Assembly: GCF_022884085.1 (NCBI RefSeq)
Contig: NZ_JAGGCS010000016.1
Location: forward strand, 1 to 64,000
Direction: 5' to 3'
From: Paenirhizobium cremeum
GTDB lineage: Bacteria > Pseudomonadota > Alphaproteobacteria > Rhizobiales > Rhizobiaceae
DNA: 64,000 nt
Of this stretch, positions 45,847 through 54,727 are shown in pieces. Numbering within the stretch: the first letter of the stretch is position 1; each line of letters starts with the position of its first letter. A program made the translations under genes and the position numbers. The notes below the pieces were generated by a model, which was not told the origin of the DNA, did no database searches, and worked only from the letters and a program-made list of their open reading frames with translations.

Positions 45847-47097
45847 ATGGACAGGACCGGAAAGATTGTCGTCCTCCTGAAGGGCTATCCGCGCCTCTCG
45901 GAGACTTTCATCGCACAGGAACTGCTGGGTCTGGAACGTGCCGGCTTCGAGCTAGAAATCGTCGCCATGCGTCGCCCGACGGACAAGAAGCGTCACCCGG
46001 TGCATGACGAGATCCGCGCCCGCGTCAGCTATCTGCCGGAATACCTGCATGAGGAGCCGCTTCGCGTCCTGAGAGCGTTACGGAAGACGTGCCTTCTGCC
46101 GGGGTTCGGCAAAGCGCTTTCGTCCTTCTGGAAGGATTTGAAACGGGATTTTTCGCGCAACCGGTTTCGCCGCTTCGGTCAGGCGGCGGTGCTCGTTGCG
46201 GAATGGCCGCAGGGAGGCAAATGGCTGCATGCGCATTTCATCCATACGCCCGCGTCGGTCGCGCGCTACGCCAGCGAGATCAGCGGTATCCCGTGGTCGA
46301 TTTCCGCTCACGCCAAGGACATCTGGACTTCCGAGGACTGGGATCTGGCAGAAAAGCTCCAGAGCGCCGACTGGGGCGTGACCTGCACGCGGGTGGGCTA
46401 TGAAAAGCTGTCATCGCTTTCAGGTGGACGCGATGTCATGCATCTCAGCTATCACGGTCTCGACCTCGAGCGGTTCCCGCACTTCGACGGTCAGCGGCCT
46501 CGCCGTGACGGATCCGATCCAACTGATCCTCTCCGTGTGTTGAGCGTTGGCCGCGCCGTCAAGAAGAAGGGTTATGACGTGCTGCTGAAGGCGTTCGCCA
46601 GGCTTCCGGCGAACCTTCACTGGCAGTTTATTCACATTGGCGGTGGCGATGAACTGGACAGTCTGAAGACGCTCGCCGGCGAACTTGGCATTTCCGACCG
46701 GATTGTCTGGAAGGGCTCGATGGACCAGCGCGATGTGCTCGCTCATTATCGCGATAGCGATCTCTTCGCGCTCGCCTGCCGGATTACAGCGGATGGTGAC
46801 CGCGACGGTCTGCCGAACGTCCTCGTCGAGGCGGCAAGCCAGCGGCTCGTGGCCGTCTCCACGACCGTTTCAGGCATCTCGGAACTGTTTGTCGACGGCG
46901 AAAACGCATTGCTGGTCGAGCCCGAAGACGCGGAGGCTCTCGCGATCGCACTGCAGCGCGTGATGACCGATCCCGATCTGCGGGAGAGGCTCGGAGCCGC
47001 TGCTGAGGCGAGGGTGCGGAAGGACTTCGACCACCATAACAGTATTCACGATCTTGACCGGCTCTTTACAGAAGCGTGGGAGAGGAGAGGGATTTGA
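45847..47097 (+). CDS. Group 4 glycosyltransferase
   Basis: The 416-residue GT-B protein opens with VVLLKGYPRLSETFIAQEL, a pattern typical of colanic-acid-type GT4 enzymes. It continues with ISAHAKDIWTSEDW and a C-terminal donor domain with LSVGRAVKKKGYDVLLKAF, WKGSMDQRDVLAHY and DGLPNVLVEAASQ. It lies three bases after the MurG-like gene and its stop overlaps the probable TTG start of the next gene. Confidence 0.86.
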   Translation: MDRTGKIVVLLKGYPRLSETFIAQELLGLERAGFELEIVAMRRPTDKKRHPVHDEIRARVSYLPEYLHEEPLRVLRALRKTCLLPGFGKALSSFWKDLKRDFSRNRFRRFGQAAVLVAEWPQGGKWLHAHFIHTPASVARYASEISGIPWSISAHAKDIWTSEDWDLAEKLQSADWGVTCTRVGYEKLSSLSGGRDVMHLSYHGLDLERFPHFDGQRPRRDGSDPTDPLRVLSVGRAVKKKGYDVLLKAFARLPANLHWQFIHIGGGDELDSLKTLAGELGISDRIVWKGSMDQRDVLAHYRDSDLFALACRITADGDRDGLPNVLVEAASQRLVAVSTTVSGISELFVDGENALLVEPEDAEALAIALQRVMTDPDLRERLGAAAEARVRKDFDHHNSIHDLDRLFTEAWERRGI

Positions 47098-48266
47098 GTA
47101 CGCCGCAAGCGTCCCCCTCGAAGAGAAGGGTTCTTTTCTATGTCCAGCACCTGCTCGGTATCGGGCATCTGGCGCGTGCCAGCCGGATCGCTGAGGCTCT
47201 GGTCGAGGCCGGATTCTCGGTGACGCTGGTGACAGGCGGGGCGACTGTGAACGGTTTTCCGGGAAAGGGCGTCGAACACGTCCAGCTTCCGGCCGTCGTT
47301 GCGGCCAAGAGCGGATTCTCAAGCCTTGCCGATATTGAGGGTAATCCTGTCGATACGGACTTCGAGCAGAGACGGACGGCTATTCTTCTTGAGACTTTTG
47401 CGAGAGTCGAACCGCATGTCGTCATCATAGAGGCTTTCCCCTTCGGCCGACGTCAGATGCGCTTCGAGCTTCTGCCCTTGCTCGAGGCCATCGAGAATGC
47501 CAACAACCGTCCGCTGCTCTTCAGCTCGATCAGGGACATCCTGCAGGAGAACCGCAAGCCTGGGCGAGACCGCGAGACTGCCGATCTCGTCGCCCGTTAT
47601 TTCGACGGTATCCTCGTGCATGGTGATCCGCATTTCGTGCGGCTCGAAGAGACGTTCCCGCTCGCAGGTGAGCTTGCGGACAAGATTCATTACACCGGCC
47701 TTGTTGCGCCGGTTGAAGCTCCGCCATCCGCTGATCGTTTTGGCGTGGTGATTTCCGCCGGCGGTGGTGCCGTGGGTGGAGCGCTGATCGAGGCTGCACT
47801 CGACGCCCGCGATATTCTCGATGATCGCGAGGAATGGTGTGTGATTACCGGTCCCAACTTGGCGCAGGCGGATTACGATCGTTTCGCGGCCCGCGTTTCG
47901 AGCGGTGTTTCCCTCTTTCGCTTTCGTCCGGACTTCCCGAGCCTCTTGCCGCAGGCCGGCCTGTCGATTTCCCAAGCGGGCTACAACACGGTCTGCGATC
48001 TCTTGCGGGCGCGTTGCCGCGCCCTGTTCGTACCCTTTGCTGCCGGTGGTGAGACAGAGCAATCGGTGAGGGCCGAAAAGCTGGTCGCGCTGGGCCTGGC
48101 GAAGGTCGTCACCGAGCAAGGTCTGACTGGGACGGCGATGGCCGAGGCAATCACCGCCGCACGCGAGCTCAGTTTCCCGCCGGAGCTTCCGATTTCACTT
48201 GACGGCGCCGCCGGAACGGCCCGGGTGATTGCGGGAATGCTTGGCGCTCAGCCCTATCGGGGCTGA
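47094..48266 (+). CDS. MurG-like GT-B glycosyltransferase, second copy
   Basis: This protein of about 390 residues shares its layout with 44644-45843: FYVQHLLGIGHLARASRIAEAL at the N-terminus, VVIIEAFPFGRRQ in the middle and SISQAGYNTVCDLLRARCRALFVP in the donor domain. The likely start is TTG 47094, overlapping the upstream TGA (TTGA) with AGGAG about six bases before; a GTG at 47076 is the alternative. The pair flanking a GT4 enzyme suggests successive sugar additions in one repeat unit. Confidence 0.8.
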   Translation: MSTPQASPSKRRVLFYVQHLLGIGHLARASRIAEALVEAGFSVTLVTGGATVNGFPGKGVEHVQLPAVVAAKSGFSSLADIEGNPVDTDFEQRRTAILLETFARVEPHVVIIEAFPFGRRQMRFELLPLLEAIENANNRPLLFSSIRDILQENRKPGRDRETADLVARYFDGILVHGDPHFVRLEETFPLAGELADKIHYTGLVAPVEAPPSADRFGVVISAGGGAVGGALIEAALDARDILDDREEWCVITGPNLAQADYDRFAARVSSGVSLFRFRPDFPSLLPQAGLSISQAGYNTVCDLLRARCRALFVPFAAGGETEQSVRAEKLVALGLAKVVTEQGLTGTAMAEAITAARELSFPPELPISLDGAAGTARVIAGMLGAQPYRG

Positions 48267-48277
48267 GACCTCGCGAC

Positions 48278-49246
48278 TTACTGCAGGACAGAACAGGCCT
48301 TCGAGTCTTCCAGCACATCGATGCAATCGGGAGAGCGCCGGAAATCGTCATAATAGACGGTCCATATATCCTCAGCTCCGGCCCGGTAGGGGCCGAATTT
48401 GAAATACTGATTCTTTCCGAGGCCGGTATCGCCGTGGCCCACGTGTCCCTTCACAGTGGCGACCCAGACGCGGTTGGCGAAGATTTCGATTCGGCCGTCT
48501 CCATTAGGGTCCGGACGGGAGAAAATCGCAAAGTCGATCCAGTCCGTTGATGCTTTGGGTAGCGGATTGTGCTGCACGACGGAAATCTTGTCCGTGCAGG
48601 ATGGGAATGTAGCAGCATCCTCGGCGCTCCAGTCGGGGCCTGAAGCGGCAAGGGCGCGCATCTGGTTGACTTCAGGGCGAAACCAGACGGGTGTGCTGCC
48701 TTCCGGGCAACGACCGGCAACGCCATCGATCGGCTGAGGGCCACCTTCGACATAATTGGTTTCCACCGAGAAGAACATCTTGCCACGGTCGAGCCGGAGC
48801 GCGAGGAAGGGGCTGAAATCCCCCTCGGCCTCAGGCCCGATTTCCCGTTTCCACTGGGCCATCAGGTAGCGATGGTCGTCCTGTGGAACGGGATCGGCAA
48901 GTTTCATGGCGAAACCGAACCAGACCGGTTCGTCATAGGGGACGCGCAGCGGGGTCTTTTCCCAGATCTCGGCGCGTTCACTGCACAGATCGTCGGTGGC
49001 CGGACATTGGCTCCGCACGCTGAGTTTCAGCGCGCCTGCGCCGTTACGTTTAACCTCGCTCTGAAACACATAGCTGCCAGCTTTCTGCTCCTCGTTCATG
49101 CGGTAGTAAAGTCCGCCTTCGGGGGAAAAGTCCTGGCCGTCGAAACCGTCGAACAATTTCTGGCTGGTCGGCCTATTGCCGAGCGCCGGTGCTGCAATAA
49201 AACAGCCGGCAAGAAGAGCAATGCCCAAAAGACGATAGGGTTTCAA
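48278..49246 (-). CDS. Secreted polysaccharide lyase-like protein
   Basis: This protein of about 322 residues begins with a signal peptide (LLGIALLAGCFIAAPALG). The mature part resembles the heparin-lyase-like jelly-roll family of bacterial polysaccharide lyases (PF14099 type): SERAEIWEK, PVWFGFAMKLAD, RYLMAQWKRE, a WIDFAIFSRPDPNGDGRIEI strand and KGHVGHG followed by YFKFGPYRAG. Likely start is TTG 49246, with GGGAGGA six bases upstream; the frame extends further without a ribosome site. It converges with the glycosyltransferase operon and may trim or recycle the polysaccharide made here. Confidence 0.75.
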   Translation of the reverse strand: MKPYRLLGIALLAGCFIAAPALGNRPTSQKLFDGFDGQDFSPEGGLYYRMNEEQKAGSYVFQSEVKRNGAGALKLSVRSQCPATDDLCSERAEIWEKTPLRVPYDEPVWFGFAMKLADPVPQDDHRYLMAQWKREIGPEAEGDFSPFLALRLDRGKMFFSVETNYVEGGPQPIDGVAGRCPEGSTPVWFRPEVNQMRALAASGPDWSAEDAATFPSCTDKISVVQHNPLPKASTDWIDFAIFSRPDPNGDGRIEIFANRVWVATVKGHVGHGDTGLGKNQYFKFGPYRAGAEDIWTVYYDDFRRSPDCIDVLEDSKACSVLQ

Positions 49247-49414
49247 CGATATCCTCCCGTTGCATATGCGAATGGCTGGTGACGGCTTTCTGCAGTCTAG
49301 ATTTACCTTCACAGAATGTCGCAGGCTAGTAGGCAGAAGACGGAGCGGGTCAATTCCTCGCGAGGAGATCCCTGCCGTTTTCCGGTTCCTCGGAAAGAGA
49401 GGCGCGCGTCGAGA

Positions 49415-51118
49415 TCAAGCGTAGCGTCTGGCGTCCTCTGTCGAGAGCAGATAGACACGCATGTCCGTCCGGCGCCCCTTCAGCGAGACGGAGCGGTTGG
49501 AAAGCCCGTCATAGGGCAGGTGAGCAAGCAGCATGATGGGTTCGGACGCGGCAATCGCGACGTTGAACTGCTTTGCGACCGCCTCGAGCCGGCTTGCCAC
49601 GTTGACGGTGTCGCCGATCGCGGTGAGGCCCGACACCTTGCCGTAACCGATCACGCCGACGATCGCAGGGCCGAAGTGAATGCCGATTGCGATCCTGAGG
49701 TCGACACCGAATTCCTGCATCATTTCCTGGTTGAGCTTCTCTGTCTCCGCGACGATCGTTGCTGCAGCTTTCAGCGCCTGTCGGCACGCCTCGCTCGGTT
49801 CGGTGGCATCGATACCGAAGAGCGCCATCACGCCGTCGCCGATGAACTTGTCCACCTGTCCCTTGGCTTCTTCTACCGCTCGACCGACGACCGCGAAATA
49901 ACGGTTCAGAAGGAAGACGATGTCATAGGGCAGCCTGCTTTCCGAGATGGTGGTGAAATTGCGGATATCGCAGAAAAGCACGACGATTTCCTTTTCCCGG
50001 CCGGCTTGTCTAAGCGGCCTGGCGGAATAGACATCGCCGCCGGCCGGCGGCTCCAGCAATAGTGCGACGGTCAGGTCGTAATCAGGCCGGGTCTGGCAGC
50101 TCAGCCGCGTATCGGGGGCCGCTCGGATTCGCGATAACGTCGCCTGTTCCATGGCGGTTGCGGGTGGCAGCGGACCGGCACTGTCGACGATGCGTACACG
50201 ACAGGTCGAACAGCGTCCTTTGCCGCCGCAGATCGAATAGTGATCGATCCGGCCGATCCGGCTGGCTTCAAGGATCGAGGTTCCCCGCGGCACGCGGACC
50301 TGTGCACCATGTGCGTAGGTAATGCTGATTTCGGGGACGTTGCGACGCAATGAACGGACGGAGCGCAGCATCACGACAAGTCCCAGCCCCAGACCGAAGA
50401 CGACATAGATGCGTTGTTCGATCTCAGCGAGGTCGAGTTGGGGTCTCGCGGCCTGCAGTCGCAACATCTCGGTGCCCGGGCCGGATGATTGAACAGATCC
50501 CCTGGTCGTGGCCGAAGCCTCCATCTGTCGGCCGCTGGTCAGTATGCCAATGAGCGCAAGCGTCGGCAGCAGGATCGCGAATGCGAAGAGCCACTGCGAC
50601 ACACGCGGAAACCACTCCCTGAAGCGAAGGGCGGCATAGAGGCCGATGCAGCCGTGCACCCAGACCACGATGACGGCCACAGCCATTTTCAGTCCGAACA
50701 GACCGCTGCCGTTCCATATGGCTCTTATGACGCTCTCATAGGTGCTGTCGAAGCCCCCATAGAGGGCGGGTACCCGCGCGGAGACGACATGTTGGGCGAT
50801 GAGTACGGGGATGGAAAGGCCAAAGATGACCTGGATCATCATGCGGGCGGGCAGGCGCATGTGCCGACGCAGGTAAAGTGTTCGAAGCGCGAGCAGGAAA
50901 TGGACCAGAAACGAGCCGTACAGGAGGAGGGTTCCGAGCGGATTGCGCCAGAGGATCTTGAAGATCTTCAGGACCTCGTCAGCAAAGGCAATCGATACCA
51001 GTGTCAGCGCGTGATTGAGAAGATGCGTTGAAATGAACGCAAAGAGGATCACTCCGGATGCGATACCCAGTTGATGTGCGGCCTTGTCTGGCAAGAAAGG
51101 GCGTGCAGGCTGCAGCAT
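49415..51118 (-). CDS. Membrane [2Fe-2S] ferredoxin-adenylate/guanylate cyclase fusion
   Basis: This three-part protein has about 567 residues. Residues about 15-255 hold five to six membrane helices. Next comes a [2Fe-2S] domain with CGGKGRCSTC (CX5CX2C) and a distant SCQ cysteine. The C-terminal class III nucleotide cyclase domain (about 385 on) has VVLFCDIRNFT, KFIGDGVMALFG and AIGDTVNVASRLEA, so the metal-binding aspartates and transition-state residues are present. It should make a cyclic nucleotide in response to redox state. ATG 51118 is chosen because the homologous part begins just after it; upstream ATGs at 51166 and 51250 are open and no ribosome site is strong. Confidence 0.83.
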   Translation of the reverse strand: MLQPARPFLPDKAAHQLGIASGVILFAFISTHLLNHALTLVSIAFADEVLKIFKILWRNPLGTLLLYGSFLVHFLLALRTLYLRRHMRLPARMMIQVIFGLSIPVLIAQHVVSARVPALYGGFDSTYESVIRAIWNGSGLFGLKMAVAVIVVWVHGCIGLYAALRFREWFPRVSQWLFAFAILLPTLALIGILTSGRQMEASATTRGSVQSSGPGTEMLRLQAARPQLDLAEIEQRIYVVFGLGLGLVVMLRSVRSLRRNVPEISITYAHGAQVRVPRGTSILEASRIGRIDHYSICGGKGRCSTCRVRIVDSAGPLPPATAMEQATLSRIRAAPDTRLSCQTRPDYDLTVALLLEPPAGGDVYSARPLRQAGREKEIVVLFCDIRNFTTISESRLPYDIVFLLNRYFAVVGRAVEEAKGQVDKFIGDGVMALFGIDATEPSEACRQALKAAATIVAETEKLNQEMMQEFGVDLRIAIGIHFGPAIVGVIGYGKVSGLTAIGDTVNVASRLEAVAKQFNVAIAASEPIMLLAHLPYDGLSNRSVSLKGRRTDMRVYLLSTEDARRYA

Positions 51119-51402
51119 CAAGAGCGACCCTGTGGGAATGAACGCGGCGCAGTGCCTCTGGGGCATGAAAGCGGCCAAAAAGAGGCCCCACCATTCTGCA
51201 GCGTCGGCGTTAAAATTCCACCTTTGTTTGGATGTCGTCGCATGGACCAACCGGAAAACGAATGGTCGCGCGGGGCGTCCCGTCAGTGGTCCGGTTCATA
51301 GAGGGAATTATGGATCAAGGAAATCGACAATCGCCAAAGTATGCGACTCGATCGTCACCTGAGACACATTTACGGCGCGAGTGTAGCTCGGAACCGCTGG
51401 CT
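51119..51402. other. Gap between the cyclase and cyclic-nucleotide-binding genes
   Basis: About 280 bases without a supported gene; part may encode an N-terminal extension of the cyclase if it starts upstream. No clear promoter, hairpin or repeat was recognised. Confidence 0.4.
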
Positions 51403-51861
51403 TCAGGCGTATTCCTCGTGGCTCTTCTGGGCCGCAAGCTCTGATGTCGTTGTCTGGAGACGGGTGGCGAGCACACGCATCACGCCAAGCATCATCGACG
51501 GGCAATCGGCCATCAGCTTGCGGAAAGCCTCCTTGCTGATGCGCAAGGTGTCCATTGGCGTGCTTGCCCGGACGGTAGCAGTGCGGTAGCCGTCGCAGAG
51601 TATAGCGATTTCGCCGACGATGGAGTTCTTTCCGGCCTCTGCAACCTTGATCTCGCCGGCCGGAGTATCCACGACTATATCCGCGGTACCCCCGAGGATA
51701 ACAAAGGCGGAATCGCCTACATCGCCCTCATGGAACAATTCCTGACCCGGCGCGAATTTCATACGGTCGGATGTAAAAGCCAGCAACTTCAGCTTGGCCG
51801 GATCCGCAGACGCGAAGAACGGCAGGGCACGCAGGCATTGAACCTCATCCATAAGGACCAT
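51403..51861 (-). CDS. Single-domain cyclic-nucleotide-binding protein
   Basis: The 152-residue protein is a lone cNMP-binding (CAP-family) domain without the DNA-binding helix-turn-helix. The phosphate-binding cassette is intact: VGEIAILCDGYRTATVRA, with the Glu and Arg that hold the ribose and cyclic phosphate. GQELFHEGDVGDSAFVILGG is the preceding barrel. Lying between a cyclase gene and an ABC exporter-like gene on the same strand (41 bases after the latter), it is probably the receiver of the cyclase signal, acting by protein contact rather than on DNA. Confidence 0.85.
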   Translation of the reverse strand: MVLMDEVQCLRALPFFASADPAKLKLLAFTSDRMKFAPGQELFHEGDVGDSAFVILGGTADIVVDTPAGEIKVAEAGKNSIVGEIAILCDGYRTATVRASTPMDTLRISKEAFRKLMADCPSMMLGVMRVLATRLQTTTSELAAQKSHEEYA

Positions 51862-51902
51862 CGCATACCTCCAAACTGAGCCGGAGAGGGTCTCTCCTGA
51901 AA

Positions 51903-54626
51903 CTACCTCGTTACCAGCTCTTTCACCATACCGTTTTCTTCCACCAGAGTCTCGTAGGTTCCATCAGCGACCAGCCCGCCTTTGTCGAATACCATGATCC
52001 GTTCGAAGAGCTTGCACAGCCGCGGATTGGATAGAACCCATATAATAGTGCACTTTTCGGACTTGCTGCGCAAGAAGGAGATGACATTCTTCACCAACTG
52101 GGTCTGCAGGCGCGGATTAAGGCCGGGCAGCGGCTGGTTGAGGATGCAATATTCCGTACCGCGGATCAGCGCGCGCGCAACGTTGAGCTTCTGGCGCTGC
52201 AGCAGCGTCAGCCGCTTGCCGCCCGGACCAAGATCGTAATCGAGGCCGATTGCCAGCATTTCCGTATACACTCCCTCCTTCTCGGCCAGTTGCCTGATCA
52301 ATGGGGCGATGCGGTTTTGGGCATCCGCATGGCCGCGGCTGATCTTGCCGAATAGAATGTTCTCGATCAACGAGGACGATGGCTGGAACTTGTCGGATTC
52401 GTAACGCGCAATGAGACCTCCGAGTTCCGCCGGAAGATTGGCATGGAACTTCTGGCGCGCGGCCACGATCTTGTGCATGATTTCATCGGTCAGCAGGCCG
52501 AAGCGATAGCGGCTTTCAACGTAGGCGAAGGCGGTCAGGAAGATGACACGACGCTGCTCGTCGTTCGTTTCGTCGATGCCCCGCCCCTCGATCTCTTTCA
52601 GGATGCGGGCGTAATCGGGGATTTCATGACCTTCCATGAAGGGAAGTTCGGGCAATAGCGGGTTGTTCTGCTGCATGTCGCCGAACAGTTCAACGATTGT
52701 GCTCGCGACCGAACGCCCCATTTCAAACAGTAGATCGGCCAATCCGTCCTGCCGGATAACCGACCGGAAGTAGTTGCTGGCAATGATCCGCTGGGCCGCG
52801 GTTTCTCCGCCGACAAGAGACCCGAACAGCAGGTTTTCGGCTACGGTCGCCTCGGTATTGTAAGCCTCGAAATCGAAGGGTACGACGAGTTCCGGCAGGT
52901 TGAGGCTGGCCAGTTCGTCGCGCAATGTCTGTCGGGCAGCGATGGCGAAGCGGGCTATATCCTCGTTCGTTTGCGGATCGACCGGGCTGCGCAAGGCGAG
53001 GTCGAGAACGTCTTCGGTGAGCAACACGGTGTCGAGAACGCCGAGCATCCAGGCGTCGAGCGTTTCCCTAGTTATGGCATTGTCTGGCGCCGCCCCGGTG
53101 CTGATCCACTCGCCTTCAATATCGAAATCGACGTTTCCGGCCAGCCGGGCTTCCTTGATTTCCCATTTTCGTCGGATAGCCGCGTTGCCTTCCCTCTCCA
53201 TAGGCTGCAGCGGGGCGTGTTTCAGGCCGTAAAGCAGGTTGTCTTTCAGGCTCCCATGGAAAAAATAGGTTTCCGCCGAGACATAGCTGATGCGGCGACC
53301 AGTGATGGATTCCGGCAGGTCGCGAATGTCGATATCGCCTGCGGCGACCCTGCCGGCGCTCGGCCAGACCGCGCGACCTATGGCATCGGCGATGAGGCTG
53401 CCGGCGCTGCCGTTTGCATCGAGGAACGCAATGGTCTGGCCAGGCTCGACATGCAGGGAGACGTGGTCGACCATACGGCCGCCGCTGTCGTCGTCTATCG
53501 CGAGATTGACGGCGGCGAGGGGGCCGGGCAGCGGTGCGGGTACGCCGGTGTAGATAGACTGGATTTCCGGCTGAAGTATGCTGTCGGACTGGAACTGCTC
53601 GACCACCTGCTCGAACTTTACCTGCACATCCTGCCGCGCCTGATCCCAGTCGATCAGATCCTTGAGCGGGCTCGGCAACTCCTTGTAAGCGTTGATGACG
53701 GCGACCAGCTGGCCAACGTCGAGATTGCCGCGCAGGGTCAAATAGCCGCCGATACTGTAGAAGAGGAACGGCGTGACCTGGGCCAGGAAGTTGTTGATGA
53801 ACTTCACCATGAACTTCCATTGGTAGAGATCGTAGCGGATCGCGAAGATCTCCCCCAGCCGACGGGCCATGTCGGCGCGCTCGTAGTTTGAAGTATCATA
53901 GGCATGGATCGTCGGCATGCCCTCGACCATTTCGCTTACCCGACCTGCAAGCCGACGTGCGGTGATCTGCCGTTCCCGACCGAGACGGATCAGTCGTCGA
54001 CGCATTCTGGGAATGATCCCTATCTGCAGAAGCGCCATGAAGGCTGCTATCAGACCGAGCCAGAAGTTCTGCGCCAGGATGAACGACAGCGCTGCGATCA
54101 CCTGACCGCCAAGCAATGCCGGCTGAACGAAGGAATCGCCGGCAAAGCCGCCCAGCGGCTCCACCTCGTCTTTAATCATGCTGGCGATTTCCGCGCCCTT
54201 GGTTCGTTTGAAGTAGGCCGGCGGGAAACGGAGAAGGTGGTCGATGAGCTGGAAACGGATGCGACGCAGCAACCGCTCGCCCAGGCGGCCTTTGTAGGTA
54301 TTGATGACATATTTGAAGGCGTTGTTGATAACAACCAGCGCCAGGAACTCGACACTGAGCGCCATCAGCATGGACAGGCGATCGAGCGGATATCCCGCGT
54401 AGATCTGCACATAGCCGACGAGCGGCATGTCGAAGCCGAGTTCGAAAAAAGGCTGCAAGGCTTCCGGCGTCGAAAAACCCTCACCCTGGATGGGGCCGTT
54501 GATGATCTGCTTGGGCAGATCCAGCGATATGAAATACGGGATCATCGACAAAGCGACGATCATGAGAATGATGACTTGCTGACGCCAGGTGTGCTTCCAG
54601 ATGTAGCGGGAAAGACTTTTTTCCAT
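51903..54626 (-). CDS. Very large ABC exporter-like protein with degenerate ATPase motifs
   Basis: The protein has about 907 residues. Residues 15-330 are an exporter-type six-helix membrane domain (LGERLLRRIRFQLIDHLL, RRLAGRVSEMVEGMPTI). The nucleotide-binding part (about 370-907) is twice normal size and altered: Walker A reads LDANGSAGS near 403 without Lys, the signature reads LGPGGKRLTLLQRQ near 800, Walker B reads CILNQP near 828 without Asp/Glu, and the switch His is lost (WVLSNPR). The motif N-L/I-L-Y/F-G that normally follows the Q-loop occurs three times, at about 463, 598 and 756. ATP hydrolysis is doubtful. ATG 54626 precedes the conserved EKSLSRYIWKHTWRQQ. Confidence 0.82.
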   Translation of the reverse strand: MEKSLSRYIWKHTWRQQVIILMIVALSMIPYFISLDLPKQIINGPIQGEGFSTPEALQPFFELGFDMPLVGYVQIYAGYPLDRLSMLMALSVEFLALVVINNAFKYVINTYKGRLGERLLRRIRFQLIDHLLRFPPAYFKRTKGAEIASMIKDEVEPLGGFAGDSFVQPALLGGQVIAALSFILAQNFWLGLIAAFMALLQIGIIPRMRRRLIRLGRERQITARRLAGRVSEMVEGMPTIHAYDTSNYERADMARRLGEIFAIRYDLYQWKFMVKFINNFLAQVTPFLFYSIGGYLTLRGNLDVGQLVAVINAYKELPSPLKDLIDWDQARQDVQVKFEQVVEQFQSDSILQPEIQSIYTGVPAPLPGPLAAVNLAIDDDSGGRMVDHVSLHVEPGQTIAFLDANGSAGSLIADAIGRAVWPSAGRVAAGDIDIRDLPESITGRRISYVSAETYFFHGSLKDNLLYGLKHAPLQPMEREGNAAIRRKWEIKEARLAGNVDFDIEGEWISTGAAPDNAITRETLDAWMLGVLDTVLLTEDVLDLALRSPVDPQTNEDIARFAIAARQTLRDELASLNLPELVVPFDFEAYNTEATVAENLLFGSLVGGETAAQRIIASNYFRSVIRQDGLADLLFEMGRSVASTIVELFGDMQQNNPLLPELPFMEGHEIPDYARILKEIEGRGIDETNDEQRRVIFLTAFAYVESRYRFGLLTDEIMHKIVAARQKFHANLPAELGGLIARYESDKFQPSSSLIENILFGKISRGHADAQNRIAPLIRQLAEKEGVYTEMLAIGLDYDLGPGGKRLTLLQRQKLNVARALIRGTEYCILNQPLPGLNPRLQTQLVKNVISFLRSKSEKCTIIWVLSNPRLCKLFERIMVFDKGGLVADGTYETLVEENGMVKELVTR

Positions 54627-54727
54627 GGGGCGGGACTGGCCTGATCGAGCACAAATCGGATTTTTAGCCCCGTACTTATGTATTGTCAAAAGCCGCTGCA
54701 AGCGGCTCGCCGGCATATGTCGGGGGA

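Noticed and set aside
48249-48265. CAGCCC/GGGCTG inverted repeat at the end of the second MurG-like gene, between convergent genes.
   Set aside because: Short stem largely inside the coding sequence and no T-tract in either direction; not called as a terminator.
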